Positions 1 to 13,044 are shown, counted from the stretch's first letter. The stretch is 64,000 nucleotides of DNA from Hamiltosporidium tvaerminnensis (GCA_022605425.2 JAKIMF020000001.1:2501-66500), one strand, 5' to 3'. Translations and numbers: made by a program. The notes: generated by a model from the letters alone, not told the origin.

Positions 1-1555
1 ATTGATCGGTATATCTTCCGAGTGTCTTTTAACGTATTAATAAGAATTTTTTTTGTAAAACTGTATACTAAATGAACAATTATTGGTTTTTTGACAAAAA
101 TTTGAAGATTTTTTTAAAAAATTATCATTTTTAGAATTATAGCTCGGTAAATTTAGAAAAATTACCCCCGTAAAATTATTAAAGCCTAAAACTTGTAAAA
201 ATTACTTTAAACAGTGCAGGTTTCACTTATATAATAAATTATATATGTTATATATTACTTTTTTTTTATTATATATTTTTTTTATCTTTTTAATAGAGCT
301 AGAATTTTATTCTCGCTACGAATTCGAAGAATTTCTTAAAAAAAAAATATTTTTGGAAAAAATATTTATGTTACCATTCTTAATTACTATTTTCTGTTTT
401 TATTAAGGAAAAATTTTGGAAAAATTTTTTAAATACAGTAAATAAAAATATAGATTTGGAAGATTTATGTTTGGTTTAATAAATTTCGAATAACTTCCAT
501 CTTTCAACAAAAATTACTGTAAACTCTTAATTAAGATTGAATTATCCTTTTTTATAACTTAAATTTTAAGTTCTTTACTCAAAAATAGAAAAGTTAAAGC
601 AAATATTTGCAACTAAGGTGATCTCTCTTTAAATTTAAAATATTGTAAGATTTTAACTTGATTCTGTATGTAATAGTAGTTATTTTTTGCTGGTTTAAAT
701 TTAATTTTTATTTTATAAAAAATTACTTTTTATTTTTATATCCTATTAAATATGTATTAAACTAACTGACAGCATTCATCTTTAAGGAAATTGAATAAAA
801 TATAAATCGTAATTCAAATAATGGTAAAAAACATATGTTTTTTGACTATAGTAAAAATAGAAACTTATATTTTTATAAGTATTATTAATTTACCTAAAAA
901 GGAAATACCTTTGTAAATCTGTAAATATCTTATAAATCTTACTTATATCTAGTTTTACCAACTTAAAAACCCTATAGAGAATTCAGTAATGAATTGTACT
1001 AATAAAATTTTGATTCAAATTTAGGTTTGTTTACACAATTAAGGAAATTTTGGTTTTCGAAAAAAGTAAATTTAGTTTTGCATGTTTTGAGTTAAAAAGT
1101 TACATTTTCTTCAAATTTTATTTTTTTTTAAAAAAAATTCGAAGAATGTTTTTTGTAGTATCAAATTTTTGTTGAAAAACTATTTATGTACGTCAATTTT
1201 GAAATAAATCAACAAACCTATAGATTATTATGTTTCTTTTCGAAGAAAAGAAAGCGAAGGCAAGTAATATAGACACTTTTTGTATATATTTAATAAATAT
1301 TCGTGATAAAATTATTATTTATCATTTAAGCTAAAGAAAATAAGTTATACGTACAAAAAATAAATAAATTTTTTATTTTTTCACTTGTTAGATACGGATC
1401 ATAATGGTATTGTGGATATCTGACAGGTTAAAGCCTTTATTGATATACCTTGGAATTTTATTCTTTAATAAAATACAATTTATTGACTTTACTTTTCGAA
1501 AACCATATACTTATTTTTTCTTTAATACTTTTACTTTTCCTATTTAATATATTTT
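1..1555. other. A+T-rich stretch without recognisable gene
   Basis: Six frames show no long or family-like reading frame. The stretch is mostly A/T homopolymer runs. I see nothing that supports a gene, RNA or repeat here. Confidence 0.5.
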
Positions 1556-1561
1556 GAATAA

Positions 1562-1741
1562 ATATTCTCAATGAGAATATCAAAAGTGTCTCTCTAATAA
1601 AGTTTAAGTATAATTGAGATTCTCGAAGAGAATATCAGAATTGAAGTTCATTTAAAAGACATAGGAGGGATATTCTCGAAGAGAATATTAGAATTGTATT
1701 ATATTTAATGTATTATTAATGTATATTTTCGAAGAGAATAT
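1562..1741. repeat. Array of four ~53-bp-spaced palindromes
   Basis: Four copies of the imperfect palindrome ATATTCTC-NNN-GAGAATAT have centres near 1571, 1626, 1679 and 1732, about 53-55 bp apart. The centre is GAA in three copies and AAT in the first. The second copy has lost one base pair of the arm and the fourth has TTTTC for TTCTC. The intervening DNA is weakly similar, so this may be an old tandem repeat whose palindromic core is best preserved. No gene is adjacent. Confidence 0.7.
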
Positions 1742-1769
1742 CGGAAATGCAAAACTTTTTTAATTTTTA

Positions 1770-3327
1770 TTATTTAAAATGATTTTACATTATTATTTTT
1801 TTTGATTAAGCAATGACATAGGTAAAAGAAATTTAAAGAAATTTAGAAAGAATTTATTTGTCTATGTGAATTCATGAAATGATATTTTTGAAGATAGTAA
1901 AATATTTTTATAGGCGAGTTTTGTTTTAATTAGGTAAAATATGATTTGTAGGGTATTTATTTTTTTACAATATATTTAGCCTCTCTCTTAGAGATGAGTA
2001 AGTTAATAGAGATCTTATCAAGCTTTAGGAACGTATCATTATTATCTAAAAATTTGCAATTGGTTTAAAAAAAAAATATAAAAATATAAATATAGGTGAA
2101 TTTTTAATATCGTGGCATCTTCTACTGTGGTACTCTTACTATGTCTATGGGTTAGGGATTATCTATCTCTTAGTAATAATCCTCCGATACCCTGATATAT
2201 TTCTTTTTCACCATACTAATGTAGAAGCCATGAAACGCATGCCACAAATACGGAACGATTTCGTTCTTACTCTAATATTCGCAGCTGAATGTGCTTTTAC
2301 TCTTACTATCTACGCTGATATGGTTTGTTAAAGGGCTTATGTAAGATTATTTGCATAAGTCTGGACATAAATACATAGGGTAGTAAAAAACTAACTCGTT
2401 CGATCTCGTATAACAGTCGATTTTACTGCAATAAGTGAATTTATTCACTTATGAAAATGTTGATATATAATCGTATTAACATCAATACCTGTTTTACAGT
2501 ATCTCTAAGGCAATGAGCTCGATAACGGGACAATATTGCCTATTTAGATGGAATACTTTTTTAAAGAATGTATATAAAGCAAGCATTTTTAGATTTAAAA
2601 ACTTATAATACAATAGGGCCTCTTCTATATGAAACTAAATAGAAATTTCGAATTATCTATTTATCCCTAATCTTACCAACCTAACTTGCTCTTTGTGTAT
2701 CTAACCCTCTCCTAATAAACCTCAAATCAAAATCAAATATTGTATATGTCTTTGGAAAAGCTACTTTCCGTTTAAATAAATGTGTTCGCCCTAACACTAA
2801 ATACTTCTCTCCTTCTTTTTCTTTATTTTTCTTTAGATGAATATTTCATTATTTCCTGAATTTTGTCTTTAAATTCTAAATTATTTTTTATTTATTTATA
2901 ACTGGGGGAATAATATTTTACTTAGCCAATGCTAAGCCGAGCCTTGTATAGCTTTTGAACGCAGGGTTGCAGCAGGTTTACGTCGCGCTTTATAAAAGAG
3001 ATCCGTGGTAGGTATTATCAAACATCCGTTTTAATCAAAGCATTCATTTTGATATAATATTAAAATAAAAGCCGTATTAACAAAAAAATAATAAACACAA
3101 TATAAATTATTCAGACAATCATGAAAAAAAATTAGTAATTAATTTGAAATAGATTTATAGTAAGTTTTTTAATATTTTTAGGCTTTTAAATATTTCTACT
3201 TAATAAACGAATCTCTGGATTTCTGCACATTTTCTGTTTTTTTTTCCAAAAATTTTGCAGACTTTGCAATATTTTTGTTAGCTTACTACTATAAAAATTA
3301 AAAAAAATATTTGCGCTTTTGTTTAAG
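1770..3327. other. Relic DNA with patches of higher G+C
   Basis: No intact gene is visible. Around 2110-2560 and 2920-3030 the sequence is less A+T-rich than its surroundings, which suggests decayed mobile DNA. A 10-bp-arm perfect palindrome (ATAAGTGAAT-TT-ATTCACTTAT) lies at 2431-2452. The 2920-3030 patch lies just before the R2-like relic and could be more of that element, but I could not match it to the second copy. Confidence 0.4.
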
Positions 3328-4300
3328 GCGAGCATATGCTTCTGAAAATGTTGGATTGTCTGGAAAAAACCAAAGAAATATTAACTCGAAAAGCAGTAAA
3401 CCTAAATGGGAGAATAACAATAAAGCCCGTCTTACACCAATAAAAAGCTTTGTATGGTAAAATATAGGTTAGAAGAAGAATCACTAAAAAGAAATTGGAA
3501 GAAGCTTAACTTGCAAAGTTATATAACGAAACAGAAACACGAAATTCTCATATAAAGTTATATATTTCAAGAAAATAAGGTTTTAAATGTTAGAACCTCT
3601 TCTAGATTTCTAAATATTCGAAATATTAGGCCACGTGATGAAGAAATGTTATGGGGAGCAAAAGATATCTGCTTATACTATAATAAACCCGGCCGAATAT
3701 TAGACCATTTAGCAACTCGATGTGAGAAAATGCTGGTCATGTGATTATCAGATAAAATAAAGAAGTGTTTATATGCTTGCACTTATTCTTCTCAACAAAT
3801 CTAAATTTGGTTTTAAAAACGAATTAAATGTCATTCGGTTTAGGAAGTTCTTGGAAACGAGTATGCAGTGATAAGAGTAGACTTCAACATTAAAAACTGA
3901 TGTTGAAATCCGGAATAATGTATTGACATGTTTTTTGGATAAGATGAATAATGATTACACTTCAAGTAAGATTTACTTCCGATATTCACTAAAAATGGTT
4001 AAACCTAAAAAACCTGGGAAATATGATTTGCTAGCCTATTATTTGAGGCTTATTTATAAGTTTGGTGTTGAAATACTCCCTTAAATGATGACCTGGGACG
4101 GTATTGTAACAAAATAGCGTAATTCATATTCCAAAATACCATGAATATCCCGGAATATTCTTAAATGCGGAGCATACGTGTATTTTATGGTATTTAAGAA
4201 TATATTAAATTATATTTTCAATTTATTAACAAGATTGGGGTCGTAATGAATGCGAATGATGCCGAGACGGCGGGTAATTGAGTATTATTAAAGGCCTAGA
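3328..4300 (+). mobile_element. R2-like non-LTR retrotransposon, decayed 3' copy
   Basis: This segment aligns in nucleotide sequence with the better preserved copy at 52970-53965. Matching blocks include CATATGCTTCTG followed by TTGGATTGTCTGGAAAAA near the start, GACCATTTAGCAACTCGATG over the zinc-finger part, and GATGACCTGGGACGGTATTG near 4090, which encodes the conserved MTWDGIV segment after the endonuclease. Many stops, indels and losses break all frames, so it is non-functional. It is in the same orientation as the second copy and is truncated at its 5' end, as LINE copies usually are. The last part (4250-4300) matches the coding C-terminus of the other copy rather than a UTR. A GC hairpin (stem GGCACG/CGTGCC, 4301-4317) lies just after. 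Confidence 0.75.
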
Positions 4301-4329
4301 GGCACGGGCAACGTGCCCGGCTTAAAACG

Positions 4330-6395
4330 GGCTACTACTCAAGAATGTGGCGTTAAATTTGTTCAACGAAGATAATACACTTTTATCTTAGCTGAGTAAT
4401 CACAGTAGGGAACCGACGAAAAACATAATTTAAGAGTCAAAATTTTTAGAAAATAATAACGTGATTAAAGAGTAGTAGAATATATACAAAGTTGCAAAAT
4501 ATGTTAATCCAGAACCTATTTAAATTAAAAATAATTATGTTAATGATGTATTTTAATTTTTTTAAAAGATCAATGTATATCAAAAGTATGTTCGAACCTA
4601 CGAAAAAACTAATTAATCTCCATAATTAATCTTAAAATTTAAGATTATATATTAATTTATGTTGATTTTTGCTTTCGCTATTCATATGTTTAATCATATT
4701 GATCCTTCTGTATGAAATATAAGTACATTATGCATGTTATTTTTTTTTTTTTATTCGTAATTATATTTATTTGAAGTTCTGCGGATCAATTAAAAATATT
4801 ATAATTTTTTAAATTGGTTAAAAAAATATAAATATTTTTGTTTTTGTTTTTTTTTTGCGATTCTGAAATTCAATTGGAGAAGCTAAAATTATAGAATAAA
4901 TCCATTTTAAACGCTATATAGAAAAAATCATATTTTACCGTACCCGAAGCCGACAAATCAATATATTTGAATTTTCGGCAGAATTTACATTATCTCTGTT
5001 CTAGTTCTAAGTTTTAGCTCAAATGTAACATACAAAATCATTTGTATAGTCGCAAAAGAGTATCTAAGTATAGCCTAACGCAACCCATCACTTTAATTTA
5101 GTGTAAGATATTTATGCATATACCAAGACTGTAGTTTAAATATAATTTAATAAATATATCTTCTAGCAAATCACAAAAACAGAAAATCTTACTTTTGTTA
5201 TATCCGAATATCTAATAATTCTATCTCGATAATTTTTTTGAAGGTTTTAAAAGCAAAGAGCGCATTATAAATGGATCAAAATTACCTTTTTAAATAGTAA
5301 ATAGTGGGTTAGACACTTACATGTGTATGAAATAAAAACTCGAGAAAAAACTTAATATAAAAAGGTCAAAAATATATTGTGTACGATCTAACTTCAGGAA
5401 ATGGTTTAATAAAACTCTGTTCTGTTTGCATAAATTTGATATTCTTATTAAAATTTCCGAATTTTTGTATATTGTGATAAAAAGTTTAATGGATATATCT
5501 AAATTTTATAAAATTTAGTATTTTGGCTTCTCTGAGGCACATATATTGCTTTAAGCTATTTAAGAGTTTATAATTTGATTTGTAAAGATAATTTATGTTT
5601 CATTGTGTTGCGAGCAACAAAAGAAGATGCTTATTAAGGATTTTTTTATACCAAGAATATAAAATTTTTGATATATACTTTTTTTGTTAGGTTGGCAAAG
5701 CTTACTGCATATTGTAAGCGTGAACTTTTTTTTTAATGATATTCACAATATTTTTATCGGTAATATAAAGTGATATATAATTTCAAATTTTAATTTTTAA
5801 AAATAACTTTTGATTTCTCTTATATGGTATTAGATTTTCAAAAAAAAATATTTAGAACGAAAATTATTTTTATTTATGTCTATCAATTGAAGTCGATTAT
5901 AAAATTTCATTTTATGCCTTATTTATACAATTTATTATAAATAGTTTATTTTGAAATAAGTTCGGTTGAGTTTTATCAACCTAGTAAAATATTTCTTCTA
6001 TTATTAGAATTTTTCTGCGATCGAATATCCAATGTTCACCACTAAATGTTATGTTATATTTAATAGAATTGATTTATGTTTTTAAGTTGGTTGCTATATT
6101 GACAATCATTTATGAAAAAAAAAGGTGTTTTGGCTATTTTTGCGTTTGATTTTTGTTAAAAAATTTTAAAAAAAAATAATAATCCCGTTTTGATTTGAAT
6201 TTTCTAAAAAAAAGTTGCACACATGCCAAACAAAACTTTGCACTAGGTAAATAAGGGCATGCTTTAATAGTTAAAAATAAATATCTTTTACTCCTTTATC
6301 TAGGTGATAAATATAAAAATATGAAAAACATGTTGATTAAAAAAACTTCAACAAACAAAAAACAGTTATTTATTGAAGTAAACTTTATTAAATAA
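4330..6395. other. Gene-free A+T-rich stretch
   Basis: There is no reading frame with recognisable protein character on either strand, and no clear repeat. Mostly A/T-rich low-complexity sequence follows the R2-like relic. Confidence 0.5.
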
Positions 6396-7877
6396 TTATA
6401 ATTCCAATTCTCGAATAAATATGTTTGAACTGTTTAAGTATTCTTTTATTAAACGCAAAAATTCCATTTTAAAAACTTTGTTGTAGAAAGAAAATTTTGT
6501 TTTCTTTTCCATATTTCGAGAACTTTTTACTTTATAATCAGGTTGCGAATCTTTAAAATATATAGATAAAAATGCGTCAAATTTATCAATAAAAACGGTT
6601 ATTACTGTACTAACATCATTGAAATAGGCATTTTTTATTTTTCTTAAAGGCGTTTCATTAAATATTGTAAAAATTTGTTTTTTTTCTCGGGTTTCAAAGC
6701 AATAAAATTCATTTAAATCCGCATTTCGTAAAGAAAAAATTGATTTTTTAAATGGGAAATTTTTTTTGTCTTTCTTTGAAAGTAAAATATGGAGAAATCT
6801 TTTAAGAAAATCAAGAAATACGGCTTCTAGATTAAGAACAATAACAAGATCAAGCCTTTTATACATTTTAAGTATTTCTTTTGTTAAAGGAAATGTTTTT
6901 TTGTCTAATGTTATATATTTTTCCTCTGTATTTTTCAAATTCTTAGAAAATTCTATTTTCGAATTCATTACCTTGTCCGTTAGGCAAAACAAAATATATT
7001 CCACATACCTTTTTTCAATCATAAAACTTTTGTTATTTGATATCTCATAATAAGCTATATTTATTATATCTTCTAATCTATTTTTATTGTTACAATTGAA
7101 TAAAAAGTTTATGCTCAATGTATCGATGTCTAATTTTTCATATTTTAAGCTAGAAAAGATGTGATTTAAATGCTTATGATTAGTGGTTTCATAATAAGTT
7201 ATTTTATGGTTTTTCAAAATAACTTCTTGTGCAAATATTTTAAAGTTTCCAAAATAGGTAAACAAATGTCGCAGAAGGTTTAAAATAAATGATTTGAAAT
7301 AAATTGATAATTTTACTTTGATATCATTGCAAGATATGCTTATTTCTCTACAATGATTATTTTTAACAAAGTGAGGCATGGGATTTTTAACAATTTTATC
7401 TTTGAATTTTTTTGTTAGGAATTCTTTCAATTCCAAAATTATTTGTTTACAATCTTCTCTATATTTTACGCAAACGGCATTTAAATCCTCTTTAAACAAA
7501 TTAAAAATTTCATCAAATATGGTTTTTATAACAATAAATTCTTGTATTTCTCTTTCTAAACAGCCATAAATTTTGATATTTTCTGTGATTTTGTTTCTAA
7601 TTTTAGAGAAAAGTGTGTTTAAATAACTACTGTTTTCTATCTTTAGATAATATATTTTGATGTAATCTTTTAAAAGTATTCTAGAATTAGAAATGGCTTC
7701 AAATATCTCTCTGTTTAGTGTTCTGTTATTACTTTCAAAAACAACAACCAAATCCTTATGATATTTACTGTCTTCTTTCTTCAACTTATGAGATTTTCTT
7801 AAAAACAAAAATTTATTGTAAAAACTACCATATGTTTGAAAAAATAGTACTATCAATAAACAAATATACATTTTCAT
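6396..7877 (-). CDS. Predicted secreted protein of unknown function
   Basis: An uninterrupted 493-codon frame that starts at an ATG and ends in TAA. I do not recognise the family. Residues 1-17 (MKMYICLLIVLFFQTYG) look like a cleavable signal peptide, and no later segment is a clear membrane span. The rest is Lys/Asn/Ile/Phe-rich and probably helical, with scattered cysteines. A frame this long without a stop is very unlikely by chance at this A+T content, so I take it as a real gene. Unlike the conserved genes here, it has no CCC motif before its start, a property it shares with the decayed gene at 15322. It may be a lineage-specific secreted protein, possibly acting on the host, but that is inference only. 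Confidence 0.7.
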   Translation of the reverse strand: MKMYICLLIVLFFQTYGSFYNKFLFLRKSHKLKKEDSKYHKDLVVVFESNNRTLNREIFEAISNSRILLKDYIKIYYLKIENSSYLNTLFSKIRNKITENIKIYGCLEREIQEFIVIKTIFDEIFNLFKEDLNAVCVKYREDCKQIILELKEFLTKKFKDKIVKNPMPHFVKNNHCREISISCNDIKVKLSIYFKSFILNLLRHLFTYFGNFKIFAQEVILKNHKITYYETTNHKHLNHIFSSLKYEKLDIDTLSINFLFNCNNKNRLEDIINIAYYEISNNKSFMIEKRYVEYILFCLTDKVMNSKIEFSKNLKNTEEKYITLDKKTFPLTKEILKMYKRLDLVIVLNLEAVFLDFLKRFLHILLSKKDKKNFPFKKSIFSLRNADLNEFYCFETREKKQIFTIFNETPLRKIKNAYFNDVSTVITVFIDKFDAFLSIYFKDSQPDYKVKSSRNMEKKTKFSFYNKVFKMEFLRLIKEYLNSSNIFIRELEL

Positions 7878-8875
7878 AAATAAAAACTAGTAATGAAAGT
7901 ATTTATATATTTTAACTGATAGATTAATTTTTTAGCGTATTTTCAAATGTCATGTTTTTCTAAATTACCTGAAATGCTAAATTGTTTTTAAATTAAAAAT
8001 TTACAATTTCAAGCATATATATCTACTTTATCGTCGTAGTAAATATAAAAATGTCTATATAATAAACTTTTCTTTTCAATAACTTAACGATTTCAATGAA
8101 AAATCTATTTTAAACAACAATTCAATTGATTTTTATCAAATTAAATTTTTGAAAAAAAATGTTTCAAATGGGCTAAATTAAATATTTTGGCGTTGATAAT
8201 GATGAAAAAAAAATTTTAATTTAATATGCGGTTCTACTTTTTATATTTTCAAATGTCATTATAACACGGATTCTTATTCGCAAACTTTATATTTTTTTTA
8301 ATACAAAAATATTAGGTAAATACAATATATACGTTCGCACATTTCATATCATATCAAAAAAAAAGAAATTAGAAAATTTATTAGGTCGTTAAAAACTTTA
8401 TAATTTCTTATTACTTTAAAAAAAGTTAAGTGCGCATAATAAAATTGCTGAAATTATTTATCTATAATTAAATGAAATTTGATGGTAAAAATGCACTTTA
8501 TTTCAAATTTATTTATACGTTTTTTTATAAAAAAAATCGTTAAGTTTAACAATAGTTTCTACCGCTAAGCGTTTTTTCGTAGAAGCAAACTATTTAAATT
8601 ATTAATATATATAGATTGTTTATTTTTCAAAATATTAAGTCAGGATTTACTTTTCATATTAGATTAGGTTTTTTATCGAAAGCTGATCAATTGATAACTG
8701 AATAAAATCTTAAATTTCTTTTTTGATCTTAAAAGAATTTTGATTTATCTTTTAATTATTTTTATCACTTACTTACTTATTATTGTTTTCTTTCACTTCT
8801 CGGTATCGAGGAGGAACAAACGGAAATTCCCCATTTGTTTCTTTAAATCCGTATAACTCTGGATTTTAGGGGATA
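7878..8875. other. Gene-free stretch
   Basis: No supported frame. The last ~110 bp (8765-8875) are less A+T-rich and lead into the truncated repeat A copy, but do not match the other copies. Confidence 0.45.
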
Positions 8876-8877
8876 GT

Positions 8878-8990
8878 CTATGGATATAGCGTGGTTTATA
8901 CCCCACCGAAATCTCAACAATAATTTTAAAACAATTCTAGACACTCATTACTAAGTAGATAGTTTTTAATAAAGTTTATCCTCCCCCCAC
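8878..8990 (-). repeat. Repeat A, truncated copy 1
   Basis: The 113-bp segment matches one end of repeat A in reverse orientation: a block like the 'gtagtgtggtttta...ccacc' segment, then CACTCATTACTAAGTAGA, then a terminal TATCCTCCCCCCACTTAT. The terminal part agrees with the edge of the well-preserved copy at 62449. The rest of the element is absent. Confidence 0.6.
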
Positions 8991-10200
8991 TTATATTATA
9001 ATATTCTTTCATTTTAAATTTTACTTTCTTATAATTTCTTTGTATAGATTTTTATTTGTTTTAATAATTTCTTTAGTTTTAGTTCACAATATGTCAATTT
9101 TCATAAAAAAATTGCAATTTGATATATTTTATATTTTTAAAATATACTCTATTTAGGGTTTTTAAATTAATTTTCCCATTTTTGCCCGATAATACATTTT
9201 CCCATTCATTTGTGTTTCTAAAAATAAAATTTCTCAATTAAAATAGATTTTAGTTAGTAATCTAAAGATTTTAACTTATCGAACTCAAAAATTTGTTAAA
9301 TTATCGTTGATTTAAACCCGGCAAACATGGGTGACTTTTTTTAGCAAACGAGTCTGTTTTATCGTTATTTTAGTCTATAAATCAGGTAATTCGTTACACT
9401 AAGCTTGTGTCGTAACCAAATGCTTAAAAATGTACATTAATAATAGCCAATACTGTATTTATAGAGGCCTTAAATTATGCTTTCCACCTAAAAAAACATC
9501 AAAACATTAGGTTGCTGATCGAAAAGCTGTGTAGGTAAGAAAAATACTTATGAGAGATAAGAAAAACAATACTTTTTGACATGAAACAGCTGGTATATGT
9601 AAAACATATACTCAATATGAATATGCGCAAAATAAATAAAATCAAATTTAATAACAGACAATTAAAATGCGATTTATGAACACAAAAAGTGTAAATATAG
9701 CTGCTGAAATTAAAGATTATAATTATCTAAATATAAAAGAAGAGTAAAAGACTACTAGAGTTGGATACCATTGTGATATAAACCAGAGAGACATCATATC
9801 GATTAAAATTTAATTTTATTTTTGTAGATAATTAAACTTCTAACTTTAATAAAATTAATAAGAGCAAAATCTTGGTGCAATTATAAGTAAATATTAAATA
9901 TAAAATCCCTGAAAATTATAATCTCATTAAAATATGTAAAATATAGCAAGATTACTGAATTTTAATTGTCTATTAATAGATGTAATTTAGTTGCAAAGGT
10001 TCTAATCCACACAAATTCAATTTTCTATTTGAAAATATTCATTTCATGAATTTAAATGTTAACGGAAGTGGTGAGTATATTATAAAGTGCGAAGCGCAAT
10101 TTTAAAAAATCAGAGATTACAACAGAAATTAAAGAAAATACCTAAATTTAAATAAAAGGGTTATTAAACTCTAAATTATTTTTGATAATCACAAATTTCA
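8991..10200. other. Gene-free A+T-rich stretch
   Basis: No frame or repeat that I can support. Confidence 0.45.
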
Positions 10201-10222
10201 ATATGGGTTTTATAAAGAAATA

Positions 10223-12291
10223 TTAAGAAAACGACAATAGCAAGTTTTTACTATATTTATGAAAAAAAAATTGTTCAAAAACTTTAATTAAAAAGCATGT
10301 TTCGCAAATTTTCTTTATTTGAATTCTCTTAATGATTTTGTAGATTCTTCGAATAGTTTTTGTAAATTTCATTGTAACCTTCTCGGGTATAAAAATTAAA
10401 AACATTTGTTGTTGTTGATAAAACTAAATATTCTAAATGGTTTATTATAAATTCAAATTCTTCTAATATAACTATCTTCCAAATTTTATCCGAATCAATT
10501 TCTTTGAAGCACTTAATTGTGATGTTTTTTCTGTTAGTTGTTCAATTATTATTGGTATTTTACTTTGCAAAATATTGTTAAAATAATCCCTCTGGCTTTT
10601 ATATACTTTTTAGGTGTCAATAATCGCAATAATTTATCAAAGAAAATATCTAGACAAAAATGATCTCAAAATAGTGCATGGATTTGCGTTTAATAAAAAT
10701 ATCGGGCTTCGTATTTTTCTGATTGTCGTCTAATATATCTTCTTTTAATTTTTTGCCACAATTATGTTCAAATTTTATATTGCAATCGAATAGAAATCTA
10801 AAAAAAAATATCTTCTGGGATATGAACACGAAAGATTAATGAAATTTGAAACATAATATAGTAGATTTTAAGTTTTGTTTATTCCAATCTTCACAGAATC
10901 AATTTGAAATAAAATGAATAATTCGAAAACCAACCTTTAATAAAAAAATCAACTGAAGTCTAATAGTCTTGCTTTCCCGCTTTCCTTTGAATTTTTCTTT
11001 GTTTTATATTTCTATCTTCTATTCCTTCCTTTTTTCTTTTGTTTCTGATTTTATCTGGACAAACTTTTTCACTTTTATTTGAAATTAAACTGATTATTAT
11101 TGTGGGGATCTCATAATAATAGTGTACCAGTAAAACATTTCTTTTCGAAATGCGATTTAAATTTATTTTCTTATAAATTATCAAGAAGATAATTTAATTT
11201 AAGAACAATAAGATAATTTAATTTAAGAACAATAAAATGGATTTTGGTTTCTCTAAGTTCCTTAGCATAATTTATAAAACTGTATTCATCAATTTTTTGC
11301 ATCACTTCGGATATGGTTAAATTAAAATAGGAATTCGCTCAAAGCCAACAAACATTCTACCAAATTTAAAAATTTGTTAAAATCATTGTTTGCTTTAAAT
11401 TCATTGCAATAAAAATTTGATTTCTTGGCTTTAGGGCTATTTAGAACTTCTTTTTCTTGCAAATAAACATCAGATTGTCTATCTGGTCCTTAGATTTTTT
11501 TACAAAACTCATCTTGTAAAATCGAAATAAGTTCTTCTCGCTCATTTAACTGAAAATTCACAATTAAACCTTTTATGAATAACTTATTTACTCTTCTTTT
11601 CATTTTCGGAACCATTTACATCTTTATACTGTAACTAATTATCTACATTTAAAGTGTTATTTGCTTCACCAGTTTTTTCTACTGTTTGATTGGGTGATAA
11701 TAAACTTTCATTAGGATTCGTTCGGAAGGTGATGCCTCCACTTGTTTGACAATACTCAGTGTGAGTATTGTAATGGTATGCTTGGGCTGTATTTGTACAG
11801 TTATTTCTTCGCAAGAAAAAATATCTTCCTTGATATCTTTCGATGCCTTTTTGCTCCCATACTAATATCAGTAAAGAGAAATATAAATTCTAATACTTTT
11901 TATGGCATATCTCATCAGTCTTTGATTCTAAAAATTGCTGACCATAAGACAGTCTGGAAACTGATTGAAAAGAAGGCAAATTTGCTCATATAAAAGCTTA
12001 AGGTTCGTGTAAATGGGTATTACAGAGGCTAGACGCGGATAAAAGCAACCGTTTGTGTTGTTTTTCAATATTTAGATGTTAGATTATTTTCTGTATATGA
12101 ATTCCGTTTGATTCAGTTGACGAATTTTTGGCTATATTTTGTTTTGAATTACTTTCTGCCGCATTATTTTTTTCTCTTTCATGTGATAATATTACTTCTA
12201 TAATATTTTGATTGGATGATTCTGGTAGTGTAGGTTTAAATGAAATTTTTTTTCGCCAAACTATAATAATCGAAACCTTTGATTGTAACAC
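10223..12291 (-). pseudogene. Possible relic of a protein-coding gene
   Basis: Short minus-strand frames with protein-like composition occur one after another, in different frames and separated by stops. Around 11400-11500 the minus strand reads SDVYLQEKEVLNSPKAKKSN just downstream of a stop; 12079-12291 encodes a Ser/Asn-rich 70-codon segment; 10960-11184 and 10223-10405 give Lys-rich segments. None matches a family I know. A local direct repeat of about 24 bp (AGATAATTTAATTTAAGAAC then AATA) lies at 11190-11235. I read this as an old, unidentified gene or element in decay. Chance frames in A+T-rich DNA are the alternative. Confidence 0.3.
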
Positions 12292-12299
12292 CGTGCTCT

Positions 12300-13044
12300 A
12301 AATTTTCATGTTCCAAACATTCATAATCTGATCTCTTAACTTTTTTTAGATTGGAGATAGTTTGCCAGCGAAAAAATAAGTAGGAATAAAAATAAACGAA
12401 AAAAAATCTGCTTGGTAAATATTTTTAGCTTCTAATATTTTTAATTAAAAAAGGTGTCTTTAATACTTGATATATATAATATTTGAGCTTTTTGAATTCG
12501 TATAATTAGATAATATCAGTGGATAAGAATTCATTTGATTTTCATTTTTTAAATTTTTCGCTCATGATTTGTTTTTTGAGTCATTTTTTGCTTTAAATTT
12601 GTTTGAAACACATGGCTCAAAGTCGAAGTCCTCTATATCTCAAAAATATATGCTATTTCTTATAATTTTTTAATGTATATACAACCTTTATATTTTGATA
12701 TTCGTTTTACTGCAATGTCCTTATGATCTATTCATTTACCATTTTTTCTATACATATATTGGTATTACAATCCTTTACAATATTTCACTTCATAACATCT
12801 TAATAATCTTTTTAGCAAAAATAAATTAGGATGTGTTAAATATAAACCGCAATCTAATTAAATCCATCTTTTCATTCTGTTTTGACTTTGTTTCCTTCTG
12901 CACTGCGGAAAAAAAATGTTATAAGTTCAATAGGCTCGCAATGATTCCTGCACAATGTAGTAGTTATTTTTAGCTTCTGCACCTTCTTTCATTTTTTTTC
13001 AATTTTCATTTTTATTGACTTAAAAATATATTTATACTAACTAC
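12300..13044. other. Gene-free stretch
   Basis: I see nothing supportable on either strand. Confidence 0.45.
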
